Source of the DNA: Lunularia cruciata
Taxonomy: Eukaryota; Streptophyta; Marchantiopsida; Lunulariales; Lunulariaceae
DNA: 64,000 bases
NCBI GenBank assembly: GCA_948567375.1
Contig: OX419755.1
Span: 76,282,931 to 76,346,930, forward strand
Reading direction: 5' to 3'
The notes beneath the pieces were generated by a model. That model ran no database searches, was not told the DNA's origin, and saw only the letters and a program-made list of their open reading frames with translations. This document shows positions 31,140 to 42,432 of the stretch, in pieces; the first letter of the stretch is position 1; every line of letters starts with the position of its first letter. Both the position numbers and the translations under genes were made by a program.

Positions 31140-33638
31140 GTGAGATTTGAGGAGATTTTCCGCAAGTTCATCCATGTGTTTGCTTTTAGTTACAAGGATT
31201 TGAAAGAAGTCACCTTGGAGGAGCACAAGATAGAGGTGGAGTCACATTCAAGACCAATCCGCCAAAAGCAACGTTGCATTAGCCCACCAATATCTTTGGT
31301 TGTGAAGGAGGAGATGGATAAGCTCAAGGAGGCTGGATTTATCTTTGAGGTGGAGAATTCAGAATGGGTGTCTCCAATTGTCATTGTGAAGAAAAAGAAT
31401 GGCAAGCTTTGGGTATGTGTAGATTACAAGAAGCTCAATGTTGTTACCAAGAAGGGCTACTATCCATTTCCGTTCGTTGATGAGATCTTGGAGGAGGTTG
31501 CAAGTCATGAGAGGTACAGTTTTGGAGATGGTTATAGTGGATACAACCAAATCAAGATTGCACCAGAGCATCAACAACTCACCACATTCACCACACCTTG
31601 GGGAACTTACGCTTTCAAGGTCATGCTTTTTGGGCTTTGCAATGCTCCAGCCACATTCCAATGGTTCATGAACAAGGTATTTGAACCTTTTATTGGGAAA
31701 TTTGTGAGAGACTTCATTGATGACTTTTGTGTTTATGGGAGAAAGGAGGAGTACTTTGAGCACCTAATCAAAGTCTTGCAATGCTTGAATGAGGCAAATG
31801 CATCACTCAACCTAGAGAAGTGCATTTTTGGATGTGAAGAAGGTCTAATTTTGGGGCACATCATCTCCAAGGATGGAATAGCAATTGATCCTGAGAAGGT
31901 GAGGAAAATCTCAGACCTTCCATTCCCTTCAAGCTTGACAAAGTTATGCCAATTCTTGGGGATGGTTGGGTACTATAGGAGGTTCATCTTCTCATTTTCC
32001 AACAAAGCTTATGCATTGACCATCTACATGAAGAAGGGTGTAGATTACATGGTGATTTTGGAAGACAAGGAGGCTCTCAAAGCTTTTGAGGAGCTCAAGC
32101 AATCCTTTGTTGTAGCTCCAATTCTTGCTAAACCTGATTGGAGTAAGCCTTTCATCCTCTACACTGATGCTTCTAATGTAGCTATAGGATGCACTCTTAG
32201 TCAATTAGACCAAGATGGGCATGATCATCCATTAGCTTATGCTAGTAGGCATATGGTTTCAGCAGAGAAGAACTACTCTGTCATGGAGAGAGAAGGGTTG
32301 GCAGTGATCTTTGGTCTCAAGAAGTTCAGACACTACTTGATTGGAGGGAAAGCCACCATTGTCACGGATCACAAGGCTTTGAAGTACATCTTCAACAAGC
32401 CTAATGTTGAAGGGAGACTAGCAAGGTGGATGATACTCTTGTCTGAGTATGACTACACCATTGAGGATAGGCCAGGAAAGAAACATGCAAATGCTGATTT
32501 GTTATCTAGAGCCTATGATCATAATGGAGATGAGCCAATGGATGATTCCTTCCTGGATGAGGAGCTCATGACAATCTCAGTCACTCAAGAGGTTCCAATG
32601 GAGTACAAGGAGATTGTGGATTTTGTGACAAGAGGTAACTATCCAGAAGGGATGCATGCTAGGGAGAGGAAGGCCCTTGCAGCAAGATCTAGACCTTACA
32701 CAATGGTGGAGGATATTCTTTTTCACCAAGGAGCAGATGGTCTACTTCGAAGAGTAGTGGGTAAGGAAGAGTCTATCCTACTCATAAAGGAGTTTCATGA
32801 AGGTTTAGTATGTGGAGGACACTTTGCAGGAAAGGTGATTGCTTTCAAGATTCTAGATGCAGGTTACCATTGGAGAGGGATTTTCAAGGATTGTCTTGAT
32901 TATTGCAAAACTTGTCATGTTTGTCAAGCTTTTGCTAGAAAGTCTACATCCACTCCACCACTTAGATCAATTCCATTACTAGGACCTTTTGTGAAGTGGG
33001 GAATTGATTTTGTAGGTCCTCTCAATAGAACCCCAAGGAACAATTGGTACATTGTGGTAGTTACTGATTACCTTACCAAGTGGGTTGACGCTAGACCATT
33101 GAGGGACAAGAATGAAGACAAAGTGGGTAGATTTCTTTATGAATGCATTATCACTAGGTTTGGATGCCCTTTGGAGTTGGTTTCTGATAGAGGAGGAGAG
33201 TTTACAAGAAGCATTACTACAGCCATGCTACAACATTTCTCTATCACACATAGAGTAACTACATCCTATAAGCCAAATTCCAATGGCTTGGCAGAGAGAA
33301 CCAATCAGACCTTGTGCATGATGTTGGCCAAAGATGCAGAAATGGAGGGGGCAAAACATCATTGGGACAAGAGGATTCATGCAGTTTTGTGGAAGTATAA
33401 GACAACCATGAAGACTTCTACGGGATATTCTCCATTTCAATTGGTGTATGGTATTGAGTCTACCTTACCTATTCACTTTGATCTTCCTACCTTCCAAAGC
33501 ATTCATATGAGATTGAAGAAAGCACAAGGAGGTGATGCAGAGAAGTCAAGGAATGATCAACTCATGGAGTTGGAAGAGGCAAGAGCAGTTGCTATGGTTC
33601 GAGTGGAGCAAGCCCAAAGGAAACAAAAGGAGGGCTGA
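31140..33638 (+). CDS. pol: Reverse transcriptase-RNase H-integrase (element B)
   Basis: 832 open codons. RT spans about residues 20-330, with LTTFTTPWGTYAFKV, FGLCNAPATFQWFMN and catalytic FIDDF (Asp codons 31719-31724, residues 194-195). RNase H spans about 335-460, with LYTDASNVAIGC, a later EREGLAVIFGLKKF and VTDHKALKYIF. Integrase has a zinc finger (HEGLVCGGHF...CKTCHVCQ, about residues 552-600) and a core with WGIDFVGP (33006-33008), SDRGGEF (33186-33188) and GLAERT (33294-33296), an exact D,D35E spacing. The true domain starts further upstream in the same frame, beyond a TAA at 31095. The frame is lost at 33636 before the integrase tail. Confidence 0.9.
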   Translation: MRFEEIFRKFIHVFAFSYKDLKEVTLEEHKIEVESHSRPIRQKQRCISPPISLVVKEEMDKLKEAGFIFEVENSEWVSPIVIVKKKNGKLWVCVDYKKLNVVTKKGYYPFPFVDEILEEVASHERYSFGDGYSGYNQIKIAPEHQQLTTFTTPWGTYAFKVMLFGLCNAPATFQWFMNKVFEPFIGKFVRDFIDDFCVYGRKEEYFEHLIKVLQCLNEANASLNLEKCIFGCEEGLILGHIISKDGIAIDPEKVRKISDLPFPSSLTKLCQFLGMVGYYRRFIFSFSNKAYALTIYMKKGVDYMVILEDKEALKAFEELKQSFVVAPILAKPDWSKPFILYTDASNVAIGCTLSQLDQDGHDHPLAYASRHMVSAEKNYSVMEREGLAVIFGLKKFRHYLIGGKATIVTDHKALKYIFNKPNVEGRLARWMILLSEYDYTIEDRPGKKHANADLLSRAYDHNGDEPMDDSFLDEELMTISVTQEVPMEYKEIVDFVTRGNYPEGMHARERKALAARSRPYTMVEDILFHQGADGLLRRVVGKEESILLIKEFHEGLVCGGHFAGKVIAFKILDAGYHWRGIFKDCLDYCKTCHVCQAFARKSTSTPPLRSIPLLGPFVKWGIDFVGPLNRTPRNNWYIVVVTDYLTKWVDARPLRDKNEDKVGRFLYECIITRFGCPLELVSDRGGEFTRSITTAMLQHFSITHRVTTSYKPNSNGLAERTNQTLCMMLAKDAEMEGAKHHWDKRIHAVLWKYKTTMKTSTGYSPFQLVYGIESTLPIHFDLPTFQSIHMRLKKAQGGDAEKSRNDQLMELEEARAVAMVRVEQAQRKQKEG

Positions 33639-33660
33639 CAAGAGGTAAGGCAAGAAGAAG

Positions 33661-33867
33661 GTGGAGCCTTTCAAAGAAGGTGATTGGGTAATGTTGTTTG
33701 ATTCCATTCGATTCAAGAGAGTGCAAAAGAAGTTTTTGCCTAAGTACTTTGGACCTTTCATAGTAGAGAAGGTGTGGGGCAATTACACCTATGATCTCAA
33801 GGAGTTGGGAGGAAGACACTTTGAGAGGATTAACCATGATAAGTTGAAGATGTACCATAGAAGGTAG
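33661..33867 (+). pseudogene. Integrase C-terminal tail (element B)
   Basis: Frame-shifted end of integrase: FKEGDWVMLFDS, KYFGPFIVEKVWGNYTYDL, and ending HDKLKMYHRR. It corresponds to the GPF/Y-like C-terminal domain; no chromodomain follows. The stop is about 50 bp before the 3' LTR. Confidence 0.75.
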
Positions 33868-33901
33868 AGAGGCCTTCACTTTGAGGACAAAGTGAAAACT
33901 T

Positions 33902-33915
33902 AGTCCGGGGGTAAA
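33902..33915 (+). other. Polypurine-like tract of element B
   Basis: AGTCCGGGGGTAAA lies directly before the 3' LTR and would prime plus-strand DNA. It is short and not purely purine; elements A and C have the variants AGTTAGGGAGTAAA and AGTCCGGGTGTAAA. Confidence 0.5.
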
Positions 33916-34607
33916 TGTAACACCCATTTGTGCATGTGTGTGGTATTGTGATATTTAGCTTGGTATTACAAGTACTTAAGAGATATTATTTATATAGAGA
34001 TAAAGGATGGTTCTATATTAGTCATGGTTAGCTAAAGTTAGACATAGCTAAGATAGAGGGGACCTTACTTTAGAGGAAGTAGAAAAGATGAGCACCACTA
34101 TTTTGGATTTTAGTATGTTGACTTGGTATTATTCCTAGGTGTTTGGCTTTGAGGAAAGAGTTGAGAACTCTTGGGCCTGCAAGCCTTTTTGTTTTGGATT
34201 CTTCTTTAGTCCAAGGATAACCCATGTGAAGGAATCCTTGACTTAGTGGTTGTGTCAAGATAAGACCACATGCTTAGGGGAATATGCCCATGTGAATGGA
34301 TATTCCTTTCTACTTTTTGACTTTACTTGACTTTTAGTCTAGTAACTTGAGTTACTACGGTAATTAGTAACTTTGGTACGTAACTATTTCACAAGTATAT
34401 AAACAAGGGGTGAGGAGGTACTCATCATCCTTTCATTTGCAACTATCTCTCTCTCATTGAGTTCTCTAGTGAGCAATGTCTTGAGTCTTGGAGTGTTAGC
34501 CTTGGAGGAGTATGATGGAGTTGGGGTTCCTTGCCTTCTTAGTCCATGGTGCGCTACCATAATAGCCATCAGAGGTTCATCCTGAGTGAGAGATAGGCCG
34601 GCTCACA
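33916..34607 (+). repeat. 3' LTR of element B
   Basis: 692 bp, colinear with the 5' LTR except for roughly a dozen substitutions and one 1-bp length difference. TATA box at 34395-34404. Ends GGCTCACA, followed by the duplication GACT. Confidence 0.95.
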
Positions 34608-34611
34608 GACT

Positions 34612-35656
34612 CAATCACCACCATGCCTCCCTTGGGTTTCCTTTCTTGGTCTTCCGAGGTTTTGTCTTGTCTTTGGCTTTGGCTTGCCAACTTTGTTTCT
34701 TTGATTTTGGAGTACTCGTTTCTATCTCCACATTCTTCCCCGTCTTCTTGTAGTACTCGTCTGTGCTTTGGATTTGAAGGATGTATTGCTGCTCCTCTAC
34801 ATCGACTTCTCTTCTTAAGTTGGGATGGAAATGCGACACCATTCAAGTTTGCTCTGCCAAGTTGAGCAAATTCAACCCAAGATAAAAGTGTGCTGCAAAT
34901 AGCATGATGTAATGTGGAGGCAACTTATCCCGCAAATTCCACACCATTTTTTGCGTCCTTCCATGGAAGCACCTCAGCCAATTGATTGGTTCTCTTGCAA
35001 ACAATTTGTGAAAGAACACCGCTTGGTGTTTCATCACATACGTCGTTCTCTCCGGCTTCAAGATGGCCATGAGAGCACTCACGATCCCTCTCTTCACTGA
35101 ATCCTTGTAACTCTCAACCTTATATCCATTCTTTGTCCGCTTTGATGAGAATGCATCCCTTACTTCTTGGGTTTCTTTGGCTATCTCTCCCTTCTCCAAG
35201 AACGTGGCACCCTGCTCTGTGCTTGCCTTTTTTTCCAAGTTCTAATCTCCAATCCGACTCTATCCTGCAAGCCGGATGTCCTCTCTTCCCTTCTTCCTCG
35301 GGCCCATCGAGACACTTGCTCTCGATGATCTCAATCATGAAACTTGGAAAACTAACATTCCAATTCCATGCCAAGAATGTAATCTGAAGTTGGCTCAAGA
35401 CTTCAATTCTTGCGATTACGTCTAACCTCCAAATCGCATGATTCCTCACTGTCAATTTGGAGTTCTTCTTTCCTCCTCCCATCTCTCCTGCTTTCTCACT
35501 ATCTCTTGGTTTCACTCTCTTGACTTCTCCCTCACACACTAGCGCATCTTCAACTCTATTTCCCTTCCTACAATCATCTGCAGGATGACTTCTCAACGGC
35601 AAAGGAAAATTGCTCGACATTGCTTCATCGCGAGCTTGATTTTTATAGAGTTGCAC
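34612..35656 (-). pseudogene. U3 ORF, N-terminal half (LTR 24416-36032)
   Basis: N-terminal block of the accessory ORF, separated from its C-terminal half by element B. It shows MSSNFPLPLRSHPADD, GGGKKNSKLTVRNHAIWRLD, ITFLAWNWNVSFPSF, KVESYKDSVKRGIVSALMAI and ERTTYVMKHQAVFFHKLFAR, then the basic linker (KSKKQSWQAKAKDKTKPRKT). A frame break near 35240 separates the first 130 codons from the rest. Confidence 0.72.
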
Positions 35657-36032
35657 TTTCTTTGTCTTTCTTCAATTTGAGGTTCTACCAAGAAATCACA
35701 CCTCTTGCATGCACCTATTATTGTCAATCGTTCTTCACGCATATGGGCCGCCAATTTTGAACAGTCCCTTCTTGAATTTCTCATCTCAACGAAAGGTTGT
35801 TAGACTGTCTTTGCCTTGAGTTGAGCTCCCCCGATGCAAAGACTCCTTACTTTGTATTGTATGCTGACAGGGCATTTCCGAGTACTTTGCCTTATGACCC
35901 AAAGTCACTTTACTTTGGGTTTCATCCCAAAGACTCTTTTCTTTGCCTTCTTTAGCCATACATGCACAATCCGACTTCTCTATACACTTCTTCTTCTCTA
36001 TTTTGAGAAAAACAAAAAATGTGGGCACCATA

Positions 36033-36607
36033 GGGGGCCTTTGAGAGAGTGCAGTTCACACCTGGTGCTATCTTATTGGATAACTAGAGGGGAATTTTCC
36101 ATTTGGTGAGACTTTCAAGGAAGGTCTATACACCATAGAGAGTATGTTAGACTCTAATGTATAGCCCTTCATGTTAGAGAGGGTTGTAGTAGTCGGTCTG
36201 GAGTTATGGAAGACCAATGTGGAGAGGTGACCATTTCAAATCTAGACATCTCTAGGTGGTGGTTTGACACAGTACATCACACGTGGAGAGCTTGTTGTTT
36301 AGGTTCAGCTTGGTCATCCGACTGATAGCTTGGTAGTGAGAGCTCAGGCTATTACAACAATAGTTGAGTCATATGATGTGCTAGTTAGGAGAGCAGTGTT
36401 GTATCCCATGGGTTTCAATATTAACTATTGGGAGGAGACAACCTCCTATAGACCAAGTTGGTAGTCTGGTGAGGGATGAGTATGTCACCTACCAGTACAC
36501 TTTAATAGTGGTAGTCTTGGCTCACTATAGTGCAAGACCATGTAAATATCATTTTCAGCTTTCAATGGTGCAATTACTTGGCCTGGTAAGTTATTGGAGA
36601 GGAACAC
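36033..36607 (+). pseudogene. Family-3 protease region, diverged repeat of the left flank
   Basis: 36036-36334 repeats 24116-24415 with about 5% differences by eye, sharing in-frame stops (ATGTATAGCC, AAATCTAGAC). It then continues past the point where the left copy is cut, with SYDVLVRRAVLYPMGF and YWEETTSYRPSW, a block consistent with the C-terminal part of a retropepsin-like gag-pol segment. It is truncated at 36607 by a family-2 LTR. Confidence 0.55.
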
Positions 36608-37513
36608 TATAACAACCTAGAAAATATCACTTTTGTGATAATCAGGTAAGTAAATTTTGTTCCTGCAAAGATACAATTCAGAATTGATAAAATACAAAGC
36701 AAAGTAACAATCATAGTTCTTCTTAGTTGCATCTTTAATCTTTCAAGTAGAAACTGCACCCAAAAGAGAGTAACAATCACTCAATTTTGACAACTTATCA
36801 CTAATTCACACTCTCATAATCACAACATAGCAAATTCTATCTAAATGTGACAAACCGACAAATATCACTTTTGTGGTAATCGGGTAAGTAAAGTTTGTTC
36901 CCGCAGAGATACAAGTCAGAATTGGTCAAATACAAAGCAAAGTAACAATTTCAGTTCTTCTTGAGTTCTTCTTTAGTCTCTCAGGTAGAAACCACACCTA
37001 GAAGAGAGTAACAAGCACTGATTCGCAGTCTTGTCACAAATTAACACTTCTTAACCACAACTCCAACAAATCTTTCCAAACAATCTTGATTGTGATGATT
37101 CAAGCTCTCCCAAAAATGGCACTTCATTGCAAAACGACTTCACCTCAGAATTGTGTTCCACCCCTCCATTGAAGGCACAACTTCCTCAATCAAAATTGCT
37201 TCACATCAACCTTGCATTGCACTCACAAATGTAGAATACTACCAACACTACAATTCCTCTCAGATCTATCAAGGCATTACTTTGATTGCACTTTACTCAG
37301 GATCAAACACATAAAATGAAGATCAAGGCTGCGGAATCCAACCTCCAACAAACACACTGACTTGCACTTTGAATTTCTCCAAACACTCACAAACACAAGT
37401 ACAACATTGATACTCGGAATCAAGCTTAAGCGACGAGCACTGCTTCACAACACTTCGCTTTATTTTTCCTCAAAATTATGAGCACTGAACAACATAACAC
37501 TCCAAATGCCACT

Positions 37514-37521
37514 CTTAAATA
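37514..37521 (-). promoter_or_regulatory. TATA-like box, element E 3' LTR
   Basis: CTATTTAA on the minus strand, in the conserved block about 670 bp before the LTR end and just downstream of the U3 ORF stop. The counterpart in the 5' LTR is at 48601-48608. Confidence 0.45.
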
Positions 37522-37632
37522 GTGAAGCAATCTACAGTTCTAACAACTATACCGTTCTATAACAACTCTTCTAACCTGCAGATCCAAAATGACAATGCAC
37601 CTCTTCATATTCTTCAAATCTCAAAACTGTTA

Positions 37633-40167
37633 CTAATCCGATCCGATGTCTACTTTGTCATCGACTATCAAACCCGAACTCAAAATAAATTTACTTCCTA
37701 CTACTCTGTCTTTGGGTTTCACAAAATCTAATTCTTCTACCAGATCCATCAATTCTCTTTCCTGATTTGAAATTCCACTAGTGGGTAACCTATCTAACTC
37801 CTTATCTCTCGACCCACTCTTCTCTAATGTCTCTATTGCTAACTCCAAAGTCATATGTACTCCTACTTTGTCTACTTTGGGTTTTGCTCTTACATCCTTC
37901 TGAAGTTTGTCTATATCCAACTTTACTAAGTCTAATCTAATTGTGATATTATCTTCTACTTCTAATATCTTCCTATCTACACGAGTTCTTAGACTGATCA
38001 ACAAGGCATTTAAATCTGTGTCTTTCACTTGTGTTTGCCTCATCTGCTGCACCAACTTCAACTCATGCAACCTCGTCTCTTCAATCCAAATGCTGGCCTC
38101 TGTACTTAGCATTGCATTCATTCTGAGGACAATCTCCTTCAATGGCTCCAATCGCATCTTTCTTTCTTGCTCCTGATTTGCAAGCCAATCATCTCTATTC
38201 ATTGCCAACTCCGCTTCAAACTCAGCTTTCACCGTTTCTTTCTCCTTCTCCTTCTGTTCAATCTTCTCCTCTTTATTACAAAGTAACTCTCGTAATCTAT
38301 CTTCTTCCATATATCTTACCACCAACTCCCTTTGCCAGAGTTGCTTCTTCTCTTCTACGCTCTCCATCACTCTATTGAGCTCTTGTTCCTTTGCTGCTAC
38401 CCTCTCCATAGCATGGATAAGTTCTAATCTTGAATCAACAAACTGCTGCTTCAAAATCTTGTTCTCTACTACTTGTCTCTCCCTTGCTATGCCACTCTTC
38501 TTAACAAGTTCCTCTTGATACATCACTTCTCTCTTCAATTCTTCAATTACTTGATTCTTCACTACTGCCTCCCCTTGCAGTACTTGCCTTTCCTCCTCAC
38601 CTTGGGTTATAATCTTCTTCAACTCCAAGTTCTCTTCTTCTAATCTTGATAACACTTGCAAGAAAGTCTTCACCTCTGGACAAGTCGACTGCATCTCCTT
38701 CTTCCTGTGCTCCAATTTCACCAACAATGGACACACGATCTCCCATAGGTACTCCACTCCATCACTCACAACTACCTCCTCCTTTGTAGCAATCTCCCTT
38801 CTCACTTCTTGTTCCCCCAATACTCGCCTTTGTCTCTGCTGTCTTCATATTGGAATCAATGCCTCACTTCCCGAGCTAGCATTCACTTCTTCCTTCACCT
38901 TACTTGGACCCGCTTCATACTTTGCCTTGCGTCTTGAACAAACTCCCCTCTGAAGTGCAATCTTCTTCTCTTCGGGCTCAGGTATCTTGTCCTCCAACTT
39001 TGTGTTGTCCTCTGGCTCAAGCTCCACCTGAATTTCTTCTTCTTCCTCCATAATAGCTAGTACCGACATCATTTCTCCACCTTCATTGCTGTCGCTACTC
39101 ATATCTCCACTTTGCAGCGTTAGCTCTAATTCTTCCCCGCATTTCAAGTCGTCAAACTTGCACTTGGCTTCACCTTCCGAGTCTTTGTCTTATGACATGA
39201 TCACCACCATGCTCCTCCTTAGGTTTCCTCCCCTGGTCTTCTGAGGCCTTGTCTTGTCTTTGGCTTTGCCTTGCCGACTTCACTTCTTCGACTTTGGAGT
39301 ACTCATTTCTATCTCTACATTCTTCCCCGTCTTTGCATAGTAGTCATCCGAGCTCCGGATTTGAAGGATATATTGCTGCTCCTCTATGTCAACTTCTCTT
39401 CTCAAGTTGAGATGGAAGTACAACACCATTTGATTTTGCTCCGCCGAGTTGAGCAAATTTAACCCGAGGTAAAAATGTGCTGCAAATGGCACGATGTAAT
39501 GTGGAGGCAACTTATCTTTTAGATTCCACACCATTTGTCACGTCCTTCCATGGAAGCACGTTGCCCAATTGATTGGTTCTCTTGCAAACAGTTTGTGAAA
39601 GAACACCGCTTGGTGTTTCATGACATACATCATTCTCTTTGGCTTCAGGACTGCCATGAGAGCACTCACAATCCCTCTCTTCACTGGATCCTTGTAACTC
39701 TTGACCTTGTATCCGTTCTTTGTTCTCTTCGAAGAAAAAGCGTCCCTCACTTCTTGAGTTTCTTTTGCTACTTCTCCCTTACCCAAGAATGTGGCTCCTT
39801 GCTCCGTGCCTGCTTCTCTCTTGAGCACTAATCTCCAATCCGACTCTGTCCAGCAAGCCGGACTTCCTCTCTTCCCCTCTTCCTTGGGGCCTAGAAAATT
39901 GACATTCCAGTTCCATGCCAAGAATGTAATCCAAAGTCGACTCAAGACTTTGATTCTTGCGATTACATCTAGCCTCCAAATCATATGATTCCTCACTACA
40001 AATTTGGAGTTCTTCTTTCCTCCTCCTATCTCTCCTGCTTTCTCAATGTCTCTCGGTTTAACTCTCTCAACTTCTCCCTTACACACTAGCGCGTCTTCAA
40101 CTCTATTTCCCTTCCCATGATCACCTACAGGATGACTTCTCAATGGCAAAGGAAAATTGCTCGACAT
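37633..40167 (-). pseudogene. U3-encoded coiled-coil ORF in the 3' LTR of element E
   Basis: 845 codons with few breaks: a TGA at about 39536, one near 39280, and frame changes near 39150 and 38840. The C-terminal 395 codons (38820-37633) are uninterrupted. Layout: N-terminal conserved block (residues 1 to about 240: MSSNFPLPLRSHPVGD, FLAWNWNVNF, GYKVKSYKDPVKRG, VMKHQAVFFHKLFAREPINW); basic linker with PKSKK; acidic region; then heptads from LREIVCPLL-type sequence through EEENLELKKIITQG, RVAAKEQELNRVMES, KEKEKETVKAEFEAELAM and LRTRVDRKILEVEDNITI; tail VDIGSD. No transmembrane segment. It could be an env-position, silencing-related or packaging factor; nothing in the sequence decides this. 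Confidence 0.75.
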
Positions 40168-40580
40168 TGCTTTATCATTAGCCCGATTTTTATAGATTTG
40201 TGCCTTCTTTGTCTTTCTTCAATTTGAGGTTCTACCAAGAAATCACACCTCTTGCATGCACCTATCACTGTCAATCGTTCTTCACGCATATGGGCCGCCG
40301 GTTTTGAACAGCTCCTTCTTGAATTTCTCATCCCGATGAAAGGTTGTTAGACTGTCTTTGCCTTGAGTTGAGCTCCCCCAATACAAAGATTCCTTACTTT
40401 GTATTGTATGCTGACAGGGCATTTCCGAGTACTTCGCCTTATGACCCAAAGTCACTTTACTTTGGGTTTCATCCCGAAGACTCTTTCTTTTGCCTTCTAC
40501 GGCCATACAACCAAAATTTGACTTCTCTTTACACTTCTTCTCCTTTATTTTGAACAAAAACAAAAAATGTGGGCACCACA

Positions 40581-40596
40581 TACCCTTTCCCTCAAA
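40581..40596 (-). other. Polypurine tract of element E
   Basis: On the minus strand TTTGAGGGAAAGGGTA directly precedes TGTGGTGCCCAC, the start of the 3' LTR. It is the expected plus-strand primer and fixes the LTR boundary. Confidence 0.75.
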
Positions 40597-41796
40597 TGTG
40601 AGCATCCTTGCAAACATAGACCTCGAGTGTCTTAGAGACTTCCAAGTCTATGGTCCAATATCTCCGAACTCTCCACCCGTTTACTCGAGTGGCAAAAGGA
40701 TTACCCTTGAGGTCTACAAGCTGCATGGACCTATTTTCATACAAATGAAGAACTTGATAGGGACTCATCCACCTCAAATGCAACTTGCCTGGAAAAAATA
40801 TTTGGCAATTGTCATATAACAAAACCAAATCTCCTTCACGTACAGCAACAGACTTGATATGCTTATCTTGCCTGACTTTCCTCTGTGGTTGTACTTCCTT
40901 TGTGGTTTGCATTGCATTGTCTCTTTTCTCTTCTAACCACATCAGTTGATGAATCCAACGATCTTGACTTTCTTCCTCCGACAGTCGTTCTTCGCAAAGA
41001 ATACTTGTCAGTACTTCAAATTCAACTAGCAGTATGGGATGCAAGCCATATGTCAAGAAGTATGGAGTTTGTTTGGTTGTAATCTTTTTTGTTGTTTGAT
41101 ATGCCCACAACGTGGCTGGTAATTTTGTATCTCATAGGCATAATTGACAGTCACCTTATTCAAAATTTTACAAAGTAACCCATTTGCCTTTTCCGTTAAG
41201 CCATTTTCTTTTGGGTTATAAGGAGTCGTCTTACAATGTTTACTCTGAAAGTACTTGGTTGACTCCTCCATTACAGAGTTCAAAAAGTGTGTTCCTTGGT
41301 CACTGACCAATTCCAAAGGACACCCGTATTGGGAGATGATGTTTTGAAAGAAAAATTCTGCCACAAATTCAGCATCATCTTTGCAAGTTGCTTTAGCTTC
41401 GACCATCTTAGTAGCATAGTCAGTGAAAACCAAAATGTATCGCTTTCTTGTGACTCGGGTCATTGGTTGAATGGGTTACTGACCCACAAAATCAATCCCC
41501 CATTTCTCAAATGGGGCCAAAGGCAAAATTGGTCTCAAAGGCCATTGAGAAGTAGCCGTCAACTTCCCCGTTCTTTGACAAGCATCACAACTTCAGATAT
41601 GAGCATGCACGTCTTTGTACATTGTAGGCCACCAATACCCTACCAAGAGAATCTTCTTTACAGTATTCTTCTGAGCATAGTGTCCTCCCGATGCTTTGGA
41701 GTGTAAAGATTTAATCACTCCTCCTACTTCGTATGACTCCAAGCATCGCCGAAGTACTTCGTCTTCACCCATCCTAAATAAAATGCTATGTTTGAG
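40592..41796 (-). pseudogene. int: Integrase of element E
   Basis: Zinc-binding part with HSKASGGHY and CDACQ (about 41700-41580), core with WGIDFVGQ (Asp 41491-41493), SDQGTHF (Asp 41299-41301) and GLTEKANG (Glu 41191-41193): D,D35E spacing intact. The C-terminal part (41110-40592) has TPYFLTYGLHPILLVEFEV, VREGDLVLLYD and VNGWRVRRYW, and ends 12 bp before the LTR. Frame breaks lie near 41464 and 41080. No chromodomain. Confidence 0.85.
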
Positions 41797-42432
41797 CTAG
41801 TACGGCCCCATTTTCCTAAGAAAGACTACCCTCTGCTCCGGGTCCATCCCTTCAAGACAATGGAGAGTATGTAGATAATGATATTCTAGTGCATACCTCG
41901 TACTTTGCATTGCTGATAATTGATATAACTCTTCATCAAGGAACCGATCTTCAATTTCCCACTCCTGGTCTTGAGTTTCTAACCTGGACAGGAAGTCCGC
42001 ATTCAAATGCAAAGCTCCCTTCCTTACTTGTACAGTATATGTGAATTCTTGTAACAACAAGATCCATCCTGCAATTTGCCCGGAAAAATCTGCCTTCTTG
42101 ACCAAATGTTGCAATGCGTAATGGTCAACATAGAAGACAAACTCGTATCCCAACAGATAGTGGCAAAATTTCTTGCAGGCATACACCATTCCAAGTGCTT
42201 CTCTTTCAATCGCCAAATTATTCTTTTCAGAAACTGAAAGTTGTCGGCTGGCATAATACACCAAGTAGTCCTTCTTCTTTTTGTCCTTCTGACTTAAGAC
42301 AACTCCGATGGTTATGGACAAAGTGTCCACATATACATGAAAAGGGACGTCCCAATTCGGGGCCCTCATAACTCGTGCTTCAACCAGTTTCTTCTTCAAC
42401 ACTTGAAAGCTTCTTCTTGATTTGCTTCCCAC
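41797..42432 (-). pseudogene. RNase H of element E
   Basis: FHVYVDTLSITIGVVLSQKD (first catalytic Asp, with a changed neighbour), LAIEREALGMVYACKKFCHY (Glu) and FYVDHYALQHLV (Asp) are the expected RNase H landmarks, followed by LLQEFTYTVQVRKGALHLNA and LSRLE. It overlaps the end of the RT frame by 37 bases, showing a frame change near 42400. Confidence 0.82.

Larger units (their letters stand above)
26779..34607 (+). mobile_element. Element B: family-1 Ty3/gypsy retrotransposon, most complete copy
   Basis: 7,829 bp with 5' LTR 26779-27471, primer site, leader ORFs, ORF1, gag, PR, RT, RNase H, INT, a G-rich tract and 3' LTR 33916-34607. It is flanked by GACT (26775-26778 and 34608-34611). Removing it plus one GACT restores the same sequence seen uninterrupted near 4491-4512 in another family-2 LTR, so the insertion site is certain. 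The two LTRs differ at roughly a dozen positions by eye, which suggests a fairly young insertion. Coding is interrupted by stops at 30597, 30903 and 31095 and a frame break near 33636. Confidence 0.95.
24416..36032 (-). mobile_element. Family-2 giant solo LTR, split by element B
   Basis: Starts TGTGACAACCCGGC at 24416 and ends GTGGGCACCATA at 36032. The LTR parts are 24416-26778 and 34612-36032, about 3.78 kb in total, with element B and its duplication GACT between. No 5-bp duplication is found at the outer ends: the left flank is TTGGT and the right flank GGGGG. The right flank instead repeats 299 bp of the left flank. It contains a full-length but broken U3 ORF. Confidence 0.88.
36846..40580 (-). 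repeat. 3' LTR of element E (giant LTR)
   Basis: 3,735 bp from TGTGACAAACCGAC (LTR 3' end) to TGTGGGCACCACA (LTR 5' end). It begins immediately after the integrase stop and polypurine tract, so the accessory ORF it carries lies within U3 and would be at the 3' end of a full-length transcript. TATA-like TTAAATAG at 37514-37521 (complement). Confidence 0.93.

Noticed and set aside
33661-33867. Chromodomain after integrase in family 1
   Set aside because: The C-terminal sequence is a GPF/Y-like tail ending at MYHRR; no chromodomain-like segment follows.
37633-38820. Host gene for a myosin- or golgin-like coiled-coil protein
   Set aside because: The coding region occurs in every family-2 LTR in the window at the same position, so it belongs to the element.
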